Shown here: positions 1 through 9,080 of the stretch, piece by piece | Position numbering within the stretch: position 1 is the first letter of the stretch | How the letters are laid out: each line of letters starts with the position of its first letter | Origin: CAYZED01 sp964477445 | GTDB taxonomy: Bacteria > Bacillota > Clostridia > Lutisporales > Lutisporaceae | Length of the DNA stretch: 64,000 bases | Assembly (NCBI GenBank): GCA_964477445.1 | Contig: CAYZED010000009.1 | Span: 27,784-91,783, forward strand | Direction: 5' to 3' | Translations under genes and position numbers: made by a program | The notes under the pieces: generated by a model | What the model was told of the DNA's origin: nothing | What the model saw: only the letters and a program-made list of their open reading frames with translations | The model's database searches: none

Positions 1-343
1 AAAGAGAAACAATTCTACCATTGACACGACAAACAGATTTACCATTAAATGAATATTCACGCGTAATAATAATTCCATCTTCTTCAATTTCTATTCCAAA
101 ATTATTAAGCATATTTCTAGTTTCATCTAAAATATTAATAAACAAAGCTTCGATTATTAATTTGTCGGATCCAAAGCGTATATCTTCTTTGGTTAACTTT
201 CCACCCAAAACGGCTAAGATAGCATCAAAAACTAGAGACTTCCCAGCCCCTGTTTCTCCACTCAAAATATTCAATCCTTCAGAAAATTCAATGTTTGCTT
301 TTTCAATAATCGCAAAATTTCTAATATTAAGTTCTTGTAGCAT
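1..343 (-). CDS. recN: DNA repair protein RecN, N-terminal part (cut by window edge)
   Basis: SMC-like ATPase that organises broken DNA ends during recombinational repair. Only about 114 N-terminal residues are present; the gene runs off the left edge. The reverse-strand reading is open throughout and starts with Met-Leu-Gln-Glu-Leu, followed by a Walker A motif GETGAGKS at about residues 29-36, where RecN carries it. The ATG at 343 lies 15 bp after the argR stop and has a GGTGG ribosome binding site. The argR-recN order is the classical Firmicutes arrangement, so the two are probably co-transcribed. Confidence 0.93.
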   Translation of the reverse strand, partial: MLQELNIRNFAIIEKANIEFSEGLNILSGETGAGKSLVFDAILAVLGGKLTKEDIRFGSDKLIIEALFINILDETRNMLNNFGIEIEEDGIIITREYSFNGKSVCRVNGRIVSL

Positions 344-357
344 AAACTACCACCGCA

Positions 358-807
358 TCATCTCATTATTTTTCGCAGCTTCTCAACTACTTGTGGAACT
401 GCCTCTTCTCTTCTAACAAGCAAAAATATAGTATTATCACCTGCAATAGAACCAACTATTTCTTTCAAATCAAACGCATCTAACGCTTCTCCCGCGGCTC
501 CCCCCGCACCTGAAAAAGTCTTTATGACAACCATATTCCCAGCATAATCAATTTGTAGTACTGACTCCGAAAAAACCCTGACTAGTCTTTCGTTCAATAT
601 ACTATCTTGCTCTCTTAACGCTGAATACTTATAAAAACCATGCTCATCTAGTACCTTTACGAGCTTTAATTCCTTGATATCTCTAGAAACTGTGGCTTGT
701 GTCACATTAAAACCAGACTTTTTTAGCTCTTCTGCTAAATCCTCTTGGGTTTCAATGGTTTTGGTATCGATGATTTCAAGAATTTTGGAATGCCTTGAGA
801 TTTTCAT
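358..807 (-). CDS. argR: Arginine repressor ArgR
   Basis: Arginine-sensing hexameric DNA-binding repressor of arginine biosynthesis and activator of catabolism. At 149 residues it has the family's usual length. The N-terminal winged helix-turn-helix includes the recognition segment QATVSRDIKELKL at residues 37-49. The C-terminal oligomerisation and arginine-binding domain carries GSIAGDNTIFL at about 119-129, matching the GTIAGDDT-type motif of AhrC/ArgR. The ATG at 807 has a near-perfect AGGAGG-type site just upstream. A likely target, the argJ promoter with an ARG-box-like site, lies at 43.8 kb in the same window. Confidence 0.96.
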   Translation of the reverse strand: MKISRHSKILEIIDTKTIETQEDLAEELKKSGFNVTQATVSRDIKELKLVKVLDEHGFYKYSALREQDSILNERLVRVFSESVLQIDYAGNMVVIKTFSGAGGAAGEALDAFDLKEIVGSIAGDNTIFLLVRREEAVPQVVEKLRKIMR

Positions 808-833
808 TTCGGTTCCTCCTCGTATAAATTAGA

Positions 834-1702
834 CTATATATTTACGTTTGTATTACATACTACTCGTTGGTTCATTTTTTTTCTTAAAATATCAAAGAAA
901 TTATTTTTGCTTAGTCTAATTAATTTAGTAGTACTTTTTGAGAGATATATTGAAATTTCATTACCTGGATTAAGTGTGCATCCTTTTTGACCATCATATG
1001 CAATAGTTACCTCGTTGTTTTTATCACAAATACCTATTTTTATAATATCTCTATCTGCTACAACAATTGAACGCGCATGAAGAGTATGTGCGCATATAGG
1101 CGTTATAACTATAGCGTTTACATTTGGACTGATTACTGGTCCGCCGGCGGATAACGAATATGCAGTAGAACCTGTCGGAGTACTGATAACAACTCCATCC
1201 GCAACTTGGACATCTATAAAACTGTTATTAACAGTTAGTGAATATGACATAACTCGAGAAAAACTTCCGCTAGTTATTGCAAAATCATTAAGAGCGACAT
1301 ACTTATCAACAATACTTCCATCTTTTTCGATAATAGCTTCTAGCATACTTCTTTCACTTACTTCATATTCACCAGAAATCAATCGATCTAGACTTGATTC
1401 AAGTTTTTTCAATTCTATTTCCGCCATAAAACCTAAATCGCCAAGATTAATTCCACAAATAGGCACGTTATATTGACCCGCAAGACGCGCGATATTTAGC
1501 AATGTTCCGTCTCCACCTAAAGTAATTGCAATATCACAATCGGAAAGAATNNNNNNNNNNTGTTACTTTGAATACCAATTTTATGAGATATATGCTCTTG
1601 CAACAAGACATCAATATTTTTATTCTTAAGATAATCACACGCCATCTTAGTAGTTTGAAGTTCTTTATCTTTTATTTCATTCGGAAATATACCGATTTTC
1701 AT
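834..1702 (-). CDS. nadK: NAD kinase (interrupted by a 10-N gap)
   Basis: Phosphorylates NAD to NADP using ATP or polyphosphate. The coding region is in two pieces around the N-run 1551-1560. The N-terminal piece begins MKIGIFPNE. The C-terminal piece, read upstream of its apparent start, gives ILSDCDIAITLGGDGTLLNI, containing the diagnostic GGDGT motif. It continues with the NLGDLGFMAE segment and GSTAYSLSAGGP, both typical of NadK. The two pieces do not share a frame across the 10 Ns, so the run is a placeholder. I prefer the ATG at 1702: the GTG at 1711 lies inside the GAGGTG ribosome binding site. The tlyA-nadK-argR-recN order is common in clostridia. Confidence 0.93.
1551..1560. other. 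Assembly gap (10 N) inside nadK
   Basis: Ten Ns replace part of the N-terminal domain of NAD kinase. The reading frame changes across the run, so its length is not the true gap length. Confidence 0.99.
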
Positions 1703-1851
1703 TTTTTTCACCTCGTATACACAAATTTGCGATTAACTTTATTTAAAATTATTAGAGTAAAAGTATATTATTAACTCAAATTCGCATAAAATTTCACGAT
1801 AAGAATATTGTATATCATTGCATAAATATTATCTAGATGAATATTGTCGTT

Positions 1852-2655
1852 TTATAAAATTTCATGTGATTTACTTATCGCTTCAACGCAAAGGCTTTCG
1901 AAGTTTTCGTCTTCGATTCCGTTAATGCCAATAAGCAATAAATATTCAATATTTCCTTCTGGCCCCTTTATAGGAGAATAGTCAATTCCAAGACGATTCA
2001 GTTGGAGTAATTCCTTTGTAAATCTTGATATATCTAAAACTACTTCTTCATGTACGGAAATATCTCTTACCACACCTTTTTTTCCCACTTTTTCTTTTCC
2101 TGCTTCAAACTGAGGCTTAATAAGACACATAATAATTGAATCCTCATGAACAAATTCCATTAATTTGGGCAAAACAAGTTTCAATGATATAAAAGCAACA
2201 TCAATTGATATAAAATCAACAAGTTCTGGAACCGCTTCATGGGTTAAATATCTGACATTTGTTCTTTCAAGATTCACTACTCTTTCATCAGTCCTTAATT
2301 TCCATGCAAGTTGTCCATACCCAACATCAACAGAAAAAACTTTTTTGGCACCGTTTTGGAGCATACAGTCAGTGAAACCACCCGTCGAAGCACCAACATC
2401 CATACAAATTTTTCCGTTTAAATCTATTTTAAATTTCTTTAATGCTTTCTCAAGTTTTAGTCCACCTCTGGAAACGTACGCCAAAGTTTGGCCTTTAACT
2501 TCAAATTCAGTGTCTATATCGTATTTATTCCCAGCTTTATCGGCACGAATACCTTTTACGAAAATATTCCCTGACATAATAAGCCCTGCTGCTTTTTCTC
2601 TTGATTCAGCTAACCCTTTTTTAAATATTAGTACATCTAAGCGTTCTTTTGGCAT
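1852..2655 (-). CDS. tlyA: TlyA family rRNA 2'-O-methyltransferase
   Basis: S-adenosylmethionine-dependent ribose methyltransferase of the TlyA family, which methylates cytidines in 16S and/or 23S rRNA. It has 267 residues. An N-terminal S4 RNA-binding domain (about 1-60, RLDVLIFKKGLAESREKA) precedes an FtsJ-like methyltransferase fold with the SAM motif DVGASTGGFTDCML and the downstream VDVGYGQLAWKLR segment, both hallmarks of TlyA. The start codon overlaps the dxs stop (TAATG) and the GGAGG site lies inside dxs, indicating translational coupling. Some relatives are also annotated as hemolysin A; the methyltransferase role is better supported. Confidence 0.95.
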   Translation of the reverse strand: MPKERLDVLIFKKGLAESREKAAGLIMSGNIFVKGIRADKAGNKYDIDTEFEVKGQTLAYVSRGGLKLEKALKKFKIDLNGKICMDVGASTGGFTDCMLQNGAKKVFSVDVGYGQLAWKLRTDERVVNLERTNVRYLTHEAVPELVDFISIDVAFISLKLVLPKLMEFVHEDSIIMCLIKPQFEAGKEKVGKKGVVRDISVHEEVVLDISRFTKELLQLNRLGIDYSPIKGPEGNIEYLLLIGINGIEDENFESLCVEAISKSHEIL

Positions 2656-4556
2656 TAAATCCTCCGGCTTATTATTTGTTCATATATGGATTCACTATCC
2701 ATTTTACATTCTTTCTCAAGCAAATATACATCACCATGCTTTATAAAGTCTTTTGGATATGCAAAAGAAGTAAAATCGATATTTTTTTTGTTTTCTGTCA
2801 AAATTTTTGCTATTCGTTCGCCCATGCCACCTTGACCTATGTTTTCTTCAATACTAAATAAAAAACTGTATTTATCAGCTATTTCGAGGAGTGTCTCTTC
2901 ATCAAAAGGACTTATAAATCTTGCATTATATAATGCTGGATTGAATCCATCACGAATCAAATAGTTTATAATTTCGGCAGATTTTCTGAAAGAACACCCT
3001 TCAGAAATAATAGCAATCTTTTCGCCCTTTCGAATGGTTTCCATTAAATTAATTGATATTTGCTTTCGTTCATCCCTGTTATCATATACAAAATCATAAG
3101 ATAAACCTCTAGGGTATCTAATAGCGCAAGTTAATTTATTATTTATTGAGAATTCAAGCATATCCTCGAGTTCTGTTTTATCTTTTGGTGATAATACAGT
3201 TAGATTTGGTATATGTGAAGTATATGAAATGTCAAAAATACCGTGGTGAGTTTCCCCATCTGCGCCAACAAGTCCAGCTCTATCAATTGCGAAGACAAAA
3301 GGCAATTTTTGCATTGCTACATCATGAACAATTTGATCATAAGCTCTTTGAAGGAAAGTTGAATATACTGCAAAAACTGGTATGAATCCTTGGCTAGAAA
3401 GACCTGCCCCAAATGTTACTGCATGCTGCTCCGCAATGGCAACATCAAAGAATCTATCAGGATACTTTATACTAAAATCTTTCAATCCTGTTCCTTCAGG
3501 CATTGCAGCTGTAATAGCGATAATTCTGTTGTTTTCAATAGACATGCTTGATAATTTATTTCCTAGAACATTTGAAAAAGGAATGTCTGTTTCTTCGAAG
3601 GTTAATTCGCTACATTGGGTATTTTCTTTTACGCAAGTTTGTGATTTTGGGGAAATTCCATGATATTTTTCGGGATTTTTTTCAGCAGCGTCATATCCTT
3701 TGCCCTTCTTAGTTACTACATGTAAAAGTATTGGATGCCCTTCGTATTGCTTTATTTGGTTCATAACTTTCTCAAGTGTTTTAAGATCATGTCCATCGAC
3801 TGGCCCAAAATATTTAAAACCTAGCTTTTCAAATATAATTCCGTTTATCATTATATATTTTACGTAATCTCGAACTTTTTCAGCAAAATCGAATAAACTT
3901 TTCCCAATAAAAGGTATAGCTTTAAGTAAATGACCAAATTTATTTTTAAACTTAAAATATGTCTTTCCTGTTCTTATTCTACTTAGGTATTTTGACATAC
4001 CACCAATATTTGTACTTATAGACATTTCATTATCATTTAGTATTACGATAAATTTTGATTTAAGATGTCCTGCATGATTTAAACCTTCAAATGACATACC
4101 ACCGCTCATAGCACCATCGCCGATAATTGATACTACTGAATAATTTTCTTTTTTTAGATCTCTAGCTGCGGCTATTCCTAGTCCTGCTGAAATTGAAGTA
4201 CTACTATGCCCCGTTTCAAAAATATCATGTTCTGATTCGCACCTTTTCGGGAATCCGCTCAGCCCCTCGTATAGTCTTATACTTTTAAAGTCTAGTCTTC
4301 GTCCTGTGAGAATTTTGTGGACATATGACTGATGACCAACGTCCCAAATGAATTTATCAGTTGGCGAGTCAAAAACCCTGTGTAGTGCTATTGTAAGTTC
4401 AACTACGCCTAAATTCGAAGCGAGATGCCCACCGTTTAAAGAAACGACTTTTATGATGTAATCTCTTATTTCTTGGCTTAAAACCTCAAGTTCACTGTAA
4501 TTCAGCAATTTTATATCGTCCGGAGTGTTTATTTTATCAAGGTATTTATACTCCAT
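2655..4556 (-). CDS. dxs: 1-deoxy-D-xylulose-5-phosphate synthase
   Basis: Thiamine-diphosphate enzyme condensing pyruvate and glyceraldehyde-3-phosphate, the first step of the MEP isoprenoid pathway. Its 633 residues match the usual length. Visible motifs are the N-terminal GHQSYVHKILTGR segment, the ThDP-binding GDGAMSGGMSFEGLN ... NDNEMSIS stretch around residues 145-180, the central YHGISPKS, and the transketolase pyrimidine-binding region AIAEQHAVTFGAGLS with DRAGLVGADGETHHG. It sits directly downstream of ispA (8 bp gap) and overlaps tlyA, so isoprenoid synthesis and rRNA methylation appear to be one transcript. Confidence 0.97.
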   Translation of the reverse strand: MEYKYLDKINTPDDIKLLNYSELEVLSQEIRDYIIKVVSLNGGHLASNLGVVELTIALHRVFDSPTDKFIWDVGHQSYVHKILTGRRLDFKSIRLYEGLSGFPKRCESEHDIFETGHSSTSISAGLGIAAARDLKKENYSVVSIIGDGAMSGGMSFEGLNHAGHLKSKFIVILNDNEMSISTNIGGMSKYLSRIRTGKTYFKFKNKFGHLLKAIPFIGKSLFDFAEKVRDYVKYIMINGIIFEKLGFKYFGPVDGHDLKTLEKVMNQIKQYEGHPILLHVVTKKGKGYDAAEKNPEKYHGISPKSQTCVKENTQCSELTFEETDIPFSNVLGNKLSSMSIENNRIIAITAAMPEGTGLKDFSIKYPDRFFDVAIAEQHAVTFGAGLSSQGFIPVFAVYSTFLQRAYDQIVHDVAMQKLPFVFAIDRAGLVGADGETHHGIFDISYTSHIPNLTVLSPKDKTELEDMLEFSINNKLTCAIRYPRGLSYDFVYDNRDERKQISINLMETIRKGEKIAIISEGCSFRKSAEIINYLIRDGFNPALYNARFISPFDEETLLEIADKYSFLFSIEENIGQGGMGERIAKILTENKKNIDFTSFAYPKDFIKHGDVYLLEKECKMDSESIYEQIISRRI

Positions 4557-4564
4557 TTTTTTCT

Positions 4565-5446
4565 CTAGCTTTCTCTATTTATTATGAAATAAGCAAGCTC
4601 TCTTAACATATCCGCTTCATTCCCAAATTCACTAAGAGCTTCAAGTGCTTTTTCATTTTGTTCATTTGCGAGTTTTTTTGATTCTTCAAGTCCAAACTCA
4701 GTAACATAAGTCATCTTTTTATTTTTCGAATCTTTACCTATAGTTTTTCCTAATTTATCTTCAGTGCCAATAGAATCAAGAATATCATCTGTAATTTGGA
4801 AAGCTAGTCCTATCGCATCACCGTAAGCTTCTAGCTTCTCTAAATATATGTTTTCTTTTCCTGATAATATACATGCAGAAATTATCGGAGCTTTTATTAG
4901 TGCACCAGTTTTCCGCTTGTGCATTTCTTTGATAATGTTAAAATCGGCTTTTTTGTTTTCATAATATAGGTCCAAAGCCTGTCCGCCAATCATTCCTTTA
5001 GTACCTGCGCACATAGCAACATAATTAGCCGCTTTGGCTGTTTGTTTATTATCTGAGTCAAGAACAGCTTTGAAAAGTATTTCATAAGCTTTATTCAATA
5101 ACCCATCACCTGCTAGAATCGCAAAGTTTTCTCCATAAACAACATGATTCGTGGGTATTCCACGTCTAAGTGAGTCATTATCCATTGAAGGTAAATCATC
5201 ATGTATCAATGAATATGTGTGAATCATTTCAAACGCAACTTCGAAAGACAAACTTTCAACTCCATGATATCCAAGAAAATCAGAAGTCATTTCAAATAAA
5301 GCGGATCTAATTCTTTTTCCTCCAGCCTTAAGGCTGTAATCCATCGCTTCATAAATTACAGGAATATGCTCTTCAATTTCAATAAAATCCTTATATTCTT
5401 TTTCAAATTTATTTTTATATAAATCAAGATAATCCTTTAATTCCAT
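4565..5446 (-). CDS. ispA: Polyprenyl (farnesyl/geranyl) diphosphate synthase
   Basis: Trans-prenyltransferase condensing isopentenyl diphosphate with allylic diphosphates to make FPP or GPP. It has 293 residues. GGKRIR at 42-47 binds substrate diphosphate. The first aspartate-rich motif DDLPSMDND is at about 83-91 and the second, QITDDILD, at about 215-222. The two-residue insertion in the first motif (DDxxxxD) is the bacterial short-chain FPP synthase type. The start overlaps the end of xseB by 10 bp. Exact chain length cannot be set from sequence alone. Confidence 0.95.
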   Translation of the reverse strand: MELKDYLDLYKNKFEKEYKDFIEIEEHIPVIYEAMDYSLKAGGKRIRSALFEMTSDFLGYHGVESLSFEVAFEMIHTYSLIHDDLPSMDNDSLRRGIPTNHVVYGENFAILAGDGLLNKAYEILFKAVLDSDNKQTAKAANYVAMCAGTKGMIGGQALDLYYENKKADFNIIKEMHKRKTGALIKAPIISACILSGKENIYLEKLEAYGDAIGLAFQITDDILDSIGTEDKLGKTIGKDSKNKKMTYVTEFGLEESKKLANEQNEKALEALSEFGNEADMLRELAYFIINRES

Positions 5447-5673
5447 GGAGCGGCCTCCTCTGTAACTATATCAACTAGACCATCTTTTGTATATTTTTTT
5501 ACTTCACCTTCAGCGGCATTCAAGCGTTCTTGGCAAATATCGAGCATTTCTTTTCCTTCTTTATAGAGATTGACTGCTTCTTCTAAAGTTGAAGGATTCC
5601 TTTCTAGCGTTGTTACAATTTCCTCCAACCTTTTTGATGCCGTTTCATAATCAATTTTCTTTTTAACTGCCAT
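5437..5673 (-). CDS. xseB: Exodeoxyribonuclease VII small subunit
   Basis: Small helical subunit of exonuclease VII, which degrades single-stranded DNA from both ends. It has 78 residues with the family signature YETASKRLEEIVTTLE followed by LEEAVNLYKEGKEML. The gene overlaps xseA at its 5' end (11 bp) and ispA at its 3' end, a tightly coupled arrangement that keeps subunit stoichiometry linked to the large subunit. Confidence 0.95.
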   Translation of the reverse strand: MAVKKKIDYETASKRLEEIVTTLERNPSTLEEAVNLYKEGKEMLDICQERLNAAEGEVKKYTKDGLVDIVTEEAAPWN

Positions 5674-6883
5674 CAGATTTCACCTCAATTACTTTTGTTG
5701 TTATTTTTCCATCAAAAAACTTTATATCAATGTTTTCATCCAAACTTACAAGATTTACACTCCTAAGTATTTTACCATTTTTTTCAATTAAGGCATAGCC
5801 TAATTTGAGAATTTCTTCAGGATTAAGAGAATTTAGCGCTCCGCTTAGTTGTAACAATTTCTTTTCGTGTTTATTTAGTTTTTCTTTAATTATTCTATCG
5901 AGCAAAAAAGCGTTTTCGGTAATAGTCATTTGTTTATTTATAATTTGACGTTCAATTTCTCTATTAATCTTTTTGTTTATATTAATTAATGAACTTTTTT
6001 CTTGCTCAAATCTTCGATTTATCAAACCATCCAATCGGTAGGCATTGCTCTTTATAGATCTAAGCATCACATTGAGCTCAGGAACTGCAATCTCTGCTGC
6101 ATTTGATGGAGTAGAAGCTCTTCTATCGGCCACAAAATCCGCAATAGTGAAATCTGTTTCGTGACCTACCGCTGAAATAATCGGTATTTCAGATTCAAAT
6201 ATTGATCTCGCCACAATTTCTTCATTGAAACTCCATAATTCTTCAGTTGAACCACCGCCTCTGCCAAGAATAATAATATCTACTTTCTTGCCATTTTGAG
6301 CAATATAATCAGTATTAATGAATTTTATAGATTCAACAATATCATATTTGCTCTGTTCTCCCTGAACATGAATTGGGAACAAAACAATATTTATTTGCTT
6401 ATTTCGATTTCTTATAATTTTTATTATATCCTTAACCACTGCGCCTGTTTCTGAAGTGATTACTGCAATGTTTTTTGGGAAATAAGGTAATTCTTTCTTA
6501 AATTCTTCGTTAAACAAACCTTCGATATTAAGTTTGTTTTTTAGTTTTTCAAAAGCAATTGATAAAGCTCCTACCCCTGAGTTTCCCATAAAATCAACGT
6601 AGAATTGATAGGACCCATCTTTTTCATATAGTGAGACTCTTCCGTTCGCTAAAATTTCCATACCATCTGAAGGTTTAAATTTTAATCTACTAAAACTACC
6701 TTTAAACATTACGCAGCGAATAATTGAATTTTTATCTTTTAGCGTGAAATACGCATGCCCACTACTATGCAGTTTAAAATTTGATATTTCACCCTTAATA
6801 CTTACTCCGTTTAGTACAAAATCTTTATCAAATAATTGCTTAATATGCGCAGTAAGTTCGCTTATTGTATACACTTTTAGCAT
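5663..6883 (-). CDS. xseA: Exodeoxyribonuclease VII large subunit
   Basis: Catalytic subunit of exonuclease VII. It has 406 residues. An N-terminal OB-fold (about 1-100, with GEISNFKLHSSGHAYFTLKD) binds single-stranded DNA. The central nuclease domain carries VITSETGAVVKDI, ILGRGGGSTEELWSFN, ISAVGHETDFTIADFVAD and RASTPSNAAE, the family's conserved stretches. The C-terminal part is a coiled helical region that binds XseB. It follows nusB after a 38 bp gap containing a small hairpin. folD, which lies between nusB and xseA in Bacillus, is absent here. Confidence 0.97.
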   Translation of the reverse strand: MLKVYTISELTAHIKQLFDKDFVLNGVSIKGEISNFKLHSSGHAYFTLKDKNSIIRCVMFKGSFSRLKFKPSDGMEILANGRVSLYEKDGSYQFYVDFMGNSGVGALSIAFEKLKNKLNIEGLFNEEFKKELPYFPKNIAVITSETGAVVKDIIKIIRNRNKQINIVLFPIHVQGEQSKYDIVESIKFINTDYIAQNGKKVDIIILGRGGGSTEELWSFNEEIVARSIFESEIPIISAVGHETDFTIADFVADRRASTPSNAAEIAVPELNVMLRSIKSNAYRLDGLINRRFEQEKSSLININKKINREIERQIINKQMTITENAFLLDRIIKEKLNKHEKKLLQLSGALNSLNPEEILKLGYALIEKNGKILRSVNLVSLDENIDIKFFDGKITTKVIEVKSDGS

Positions 6884-6893
6884 ATTTTCACCC

Positions 6894-6924
6894 TCTTAAA
6901 AAAAAGAGCAAACAAGTCGCTCTA
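6894..6924 (-). terminator. Possible weak terminator/attenuator between nusB and xseA
   Basis: Read on the minus strand, AGAGC...GCTCT (5 bp stem, 9-base loop) is followed by eight Ts. The hairpin begins at the nusB stop codon. The stem is short, so partial read-through into xseA is expected. Confidence 0.4.
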
Positions 6925-7359
6925 AATTTCTTTTTCATGTTTATCTTTAATCGCTTTACCTATAATTCCATTAATAAAACCACTTGAATCGCTAGATGAG
7001 AATTTTTTCGATATTTCCACGGCTTCATTCGCTGAAACACCTTCGGGAATATCACTAAGGAAATATATTTCATTTATCGCGATTCTCAATATAGCAAGAT
7101 CGACTTTACTTATTCTATCAAAACTCCAATCAACGGCACATCTTTTTATTACTTCATCAATTTCGTTTAGATTTGAGATTGTTGATAAGACTAATCTTTG
7201 GGCGAACTCATCATCTTCCTTCCTATAATCAGTTCTATCAAAAAAAGCAGTCTCAGATTCTTGAAATTCTTTAAGAAGTTCTATTACGTTTTCATCTTGA
7301 TTAAAGCTAAAGCTAAATATAAATTGGAGGGCAAATTCTCTGGACGCTCTTCTACTCAT
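6922..7359 (-). CDS. nusB: Transcription antitermination factor NusB
   Basis: All-helical RNA-binding protein that binds boxA of rRNA leaders with NusE (S10) and supports antitermination. It has 145 residues, the usual length. Typical sequences are the start SRRASREFALQFIF, the central DWSFDRISKVDLAILRIAINEI and the C-terminal SANEAVEISKKFSSSDSSGFINGIIGKA. It lies 21 bp downstream of the Asp23-family gene, the common Firmicutes neighbour. Confidence 0.96.
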   Translation of the reverse strand: MSRRASREFALQFIFSFSFNQDENVIELLKEFQESETAFFDRTDYRKEDDEFAQRLVLSTISNLNEIDEVIKRCAVDWSFDRISKVDLAILRIAINEIYFLSDIPEGVSANEAVEISKKFSSSDSSGFINGIIGKAIKDKHEKEI

Positions 7360-7380
7360 ATATTTCCTCGATTCTAATTT

Positions 7381-7788
7381 CTAGTTCTCAACAAGCTCCA
7401 CAAAATCACGCTTTTCGTTCTTTTCGCTCTTTTCGCTCTTTTCTTTTCTTGCTGATTGAATGCCCTGTATATGAATATCGACATTTTCGACTTTCATTCC
7501 TGTCATAACCTCTATTGATCTTTTAACATTTTCTTGTATTTTCCATGCAACATCAGGGATTCTAATGCCATATTCTACATTCAAAAATAAATCAACTTTT
7601 ACATTTCTATCATTGATTTCTAACTTAACTCCCTTTGCAGAATGTTTTTTTGATATAACATCAGAGAGACCGCCACTTAAGCCAATAACACCATGTATTT
7701 CTTTAGAAGCAATATCTGCGATAATGGCTATTACTTCATCTGAGATTTTTATCTCACCAACATTATCAATTAATTTATTCTCTTCCAC
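7381..7788 (-). CDS. Asp23/Gls24 family envelope stress protein
   Basis: Member of the Asp23 (alkaline shock protein 23) family, small proteins found at the cytoplasmic face of the membrane and linked to envelope stress. It has 135 residues. The core reads ISDEVIAIIADIASKEIHGVIGLSGG, then VKVDLFLNVEYGIRIPDVAWKIQENVKRSIE and VENVDIHIQGIQ, all characteristic. The C-terminus carries a charged repeat (EKSEKSEKNEK) encoded by a 9 bp near-repeat. The equivalent gene precedes nusB in Bacillus (yqhY). No transmembrane segment is seen. Confidence 0.9.
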   Translation of the reverse strand: MEENKLIDNVGEIKISDEVIAIIADIASKEIHGVIGLSGGLSDVISKKHSAKGVKLEINDRNVKVDLFLNVEYGIRIPDVAWKIQENVKRSIEVMTGMKVENVDIHIQGIQSARKEKSEKSEKNEKRDFVELVEN

Positions 7789-7920
7789 TTAAAATCCTCC
7801 TAGCAATTAATATAATATTTTCTATGAATAACTAGTATACAAATTGAATCATTATTCAGTATCAGTACAAATCGTAACAATATTATAACAGATTTTCTAA
7901 AAAAGAAAAAGTCAATAAAA

Positions 7921-7955
7921 TTGAAAAGGATGTACAGTAAACTTACTGCACACCC
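7921..7955 (-). terminator. Rho-independent terminator after the CD1247-like gene
   Basis: On the minus strand a 13-pair stem (GGGTGTGCAGTAA with TTACTGTACATCC, wobble pairs allowed, tight loop) is followed by TTTTC and more Ts. It lies just after the stop at 7979 and separates the efp-CD1247 unit from the asp23-nusB unit. Confidence 0.75.
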
Positions 7956-7978
7956 ATTAGTTAAAAAGTCAGTCTTGT

Positions 7979-8434
7979 CTATTCGCAGTCAGTACAACCG
8001 CATCCACAACTTTGTACTTCCACTTCTATAGGAATAGTTTTGTGGCAGTTCGGACATGTAACCTCTTCACTGTTAAGAATTATTTCTTCATCAAAGTAAA
8101 CATATTCTTTGCAGTGTGGGCATTCGATTTCGATAAAATCAGTATCTTCATCCTCATCGTCACAATCGCAATCACAGTCACAATCGCAATCTTCATCTTC
8201 CTCGTCTAAGTCGCCATAGAGGTCATCTTCAACAGCGGAGAGATCTTCGTCAATGATATCAACATATTCATCGAGCTCGTCCTGTGTTTCAGCCAACTCG
8301 TTAATAGCAATCGCCATGTCATCGAGCACGTCAATGATTTTCATCATCAGTTTACCTTCGTTTGTGTTCTCGTCAATTTTCATACCCTCTGCAAGACCTT
8401 TTAGATAAGACACTCTCTCGAATAAATACTCCAT
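7979..8434 (-). CDS. CD1247-like protein with Asp-Cys repeat and zinc ribbon
   Basis: Relative of the clostridial CD1247 family, of unknown function. It has 151 residues in three parts. An N-terminal helical domain (about 1-72, YLFERVSYLKGLAEGMKI) is acidic. An acidic linker contains alternating Cys and Asp (CDCDCDCDCD, about residues 82-91). A zinc-ribbon-like domain follows with CPHC and CPNC pairs. The C-terminus adds another cluster, SCGCGCTDCE. The cysteine number suggests metal binding, which is inference. It lies 18 bp after efp and is followed by a strong terminator. Confidence 0.8.
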   Translation of the reverse strand: MEYLFERVSYLKGLAEGMKIDENTNEGKLMMKIIDVLDDMAIAINELAETQDELDEYVDIIDEDLSAVEDDLYGDLDEEDEDCDCDCDCDCDDEDEDTDFIEIECPHCKEYVYFDEEIILNSEEVTCPNCHKTIPIEVEVQSCGCGCTDCE

Positions 8435-8452
8435 GTTTTTTTCCCTCCTATA

Positions 8453-9010
8453 TTATAATCTTTCCATATATTCGCCAGTTCTAGTATCAATTCTGATTCT
8501 ATCACCGGTATTTATGAACAACGGTACATAAACAACAATCCCTGTTTCCATAGTAGCTGGTTTACTAGCTCCAGTAGCAGTATCCCCTTTAAAACCAGGA
8601 TCTGTTTGGACAATTTCTAGGTCTACAAAATTCTCAGCTTCAACCATAAAAGCCTCACCTTTAAAGAAATTAATATATGCTGAATCATTTGGTTTCAGGT
8701 ACTGTATAGCATCTTCTACTTGATCATGGTTTAAAGGAATCTGTTCAAAAGATTCTTTATCCATGAAATAGTATAAGCCCCCATCTTCATATAAGAATTC
8801 CATACTTTTTCTTTCTATAAGAGCTTTAGGGAATTTATCAGAAGGGTTAAATGTTCTTTCAACAACCGATCCTGATATTACATTCTTTATCTTTGTTCTA
8901 ACAAAGGCAGCGCCTTTTCCTGGTTTAACATGCTGGAAGTCTATTATTTTATAAACATTTCCGTCAAACTCAAAGGTAACACCTTTTCTAAAATCTCCTG
9001 CTGATATCAT
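8453..9010 (-). CDS. efp: Elongation factor P
   Basis: Ribosome-binding factor that relieves stalling at polyproline. It has 185 residues with the three beta-barrel domains. The start ISAGDFRKG is typical. The loop tip VKPGKGAAFVR places Lys32 at the position that is modified in many bacteria. The C-terminal signature DRIRIDTRTGEYMERL is present. Window proteins with proline-threonine linkers (for example 46.5-47.8 kb) alternate Pro with Thr rather than forming polyproline, so a direct link to EF-P is not claimed. Confidence 0.97.
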   Translation of the reverse strand: MISAGDFRKGVTFEFDGNVYKIIDFQHVKPGKGAAFVRTKIKNVISGSVVERTFNPSDKFPKALIERKSMEFLYEDGGLYYFMDKESFEQIPLNHDQVEDAIQYLKPNDSAYINFFKGEAFMVEAENFVDLEIVQTDPGFKGDTATGASKPATMETGIVVYVPLFINTGDRIRIDTRTGEYMERL

Positions 9011-9080
9011 TAAGTTAATTCCTCCATAAATATTAATTTCATACCTAGTACATTAAACCATAAATAGAGCTAAAACACAA

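Noticed and set aside
21..416. Plus-strand reading frame over the recN start
   Set aside because: It is the antisense of recN and argR and has no ribosome binding site; the reverse strand carries the Walker A motif.
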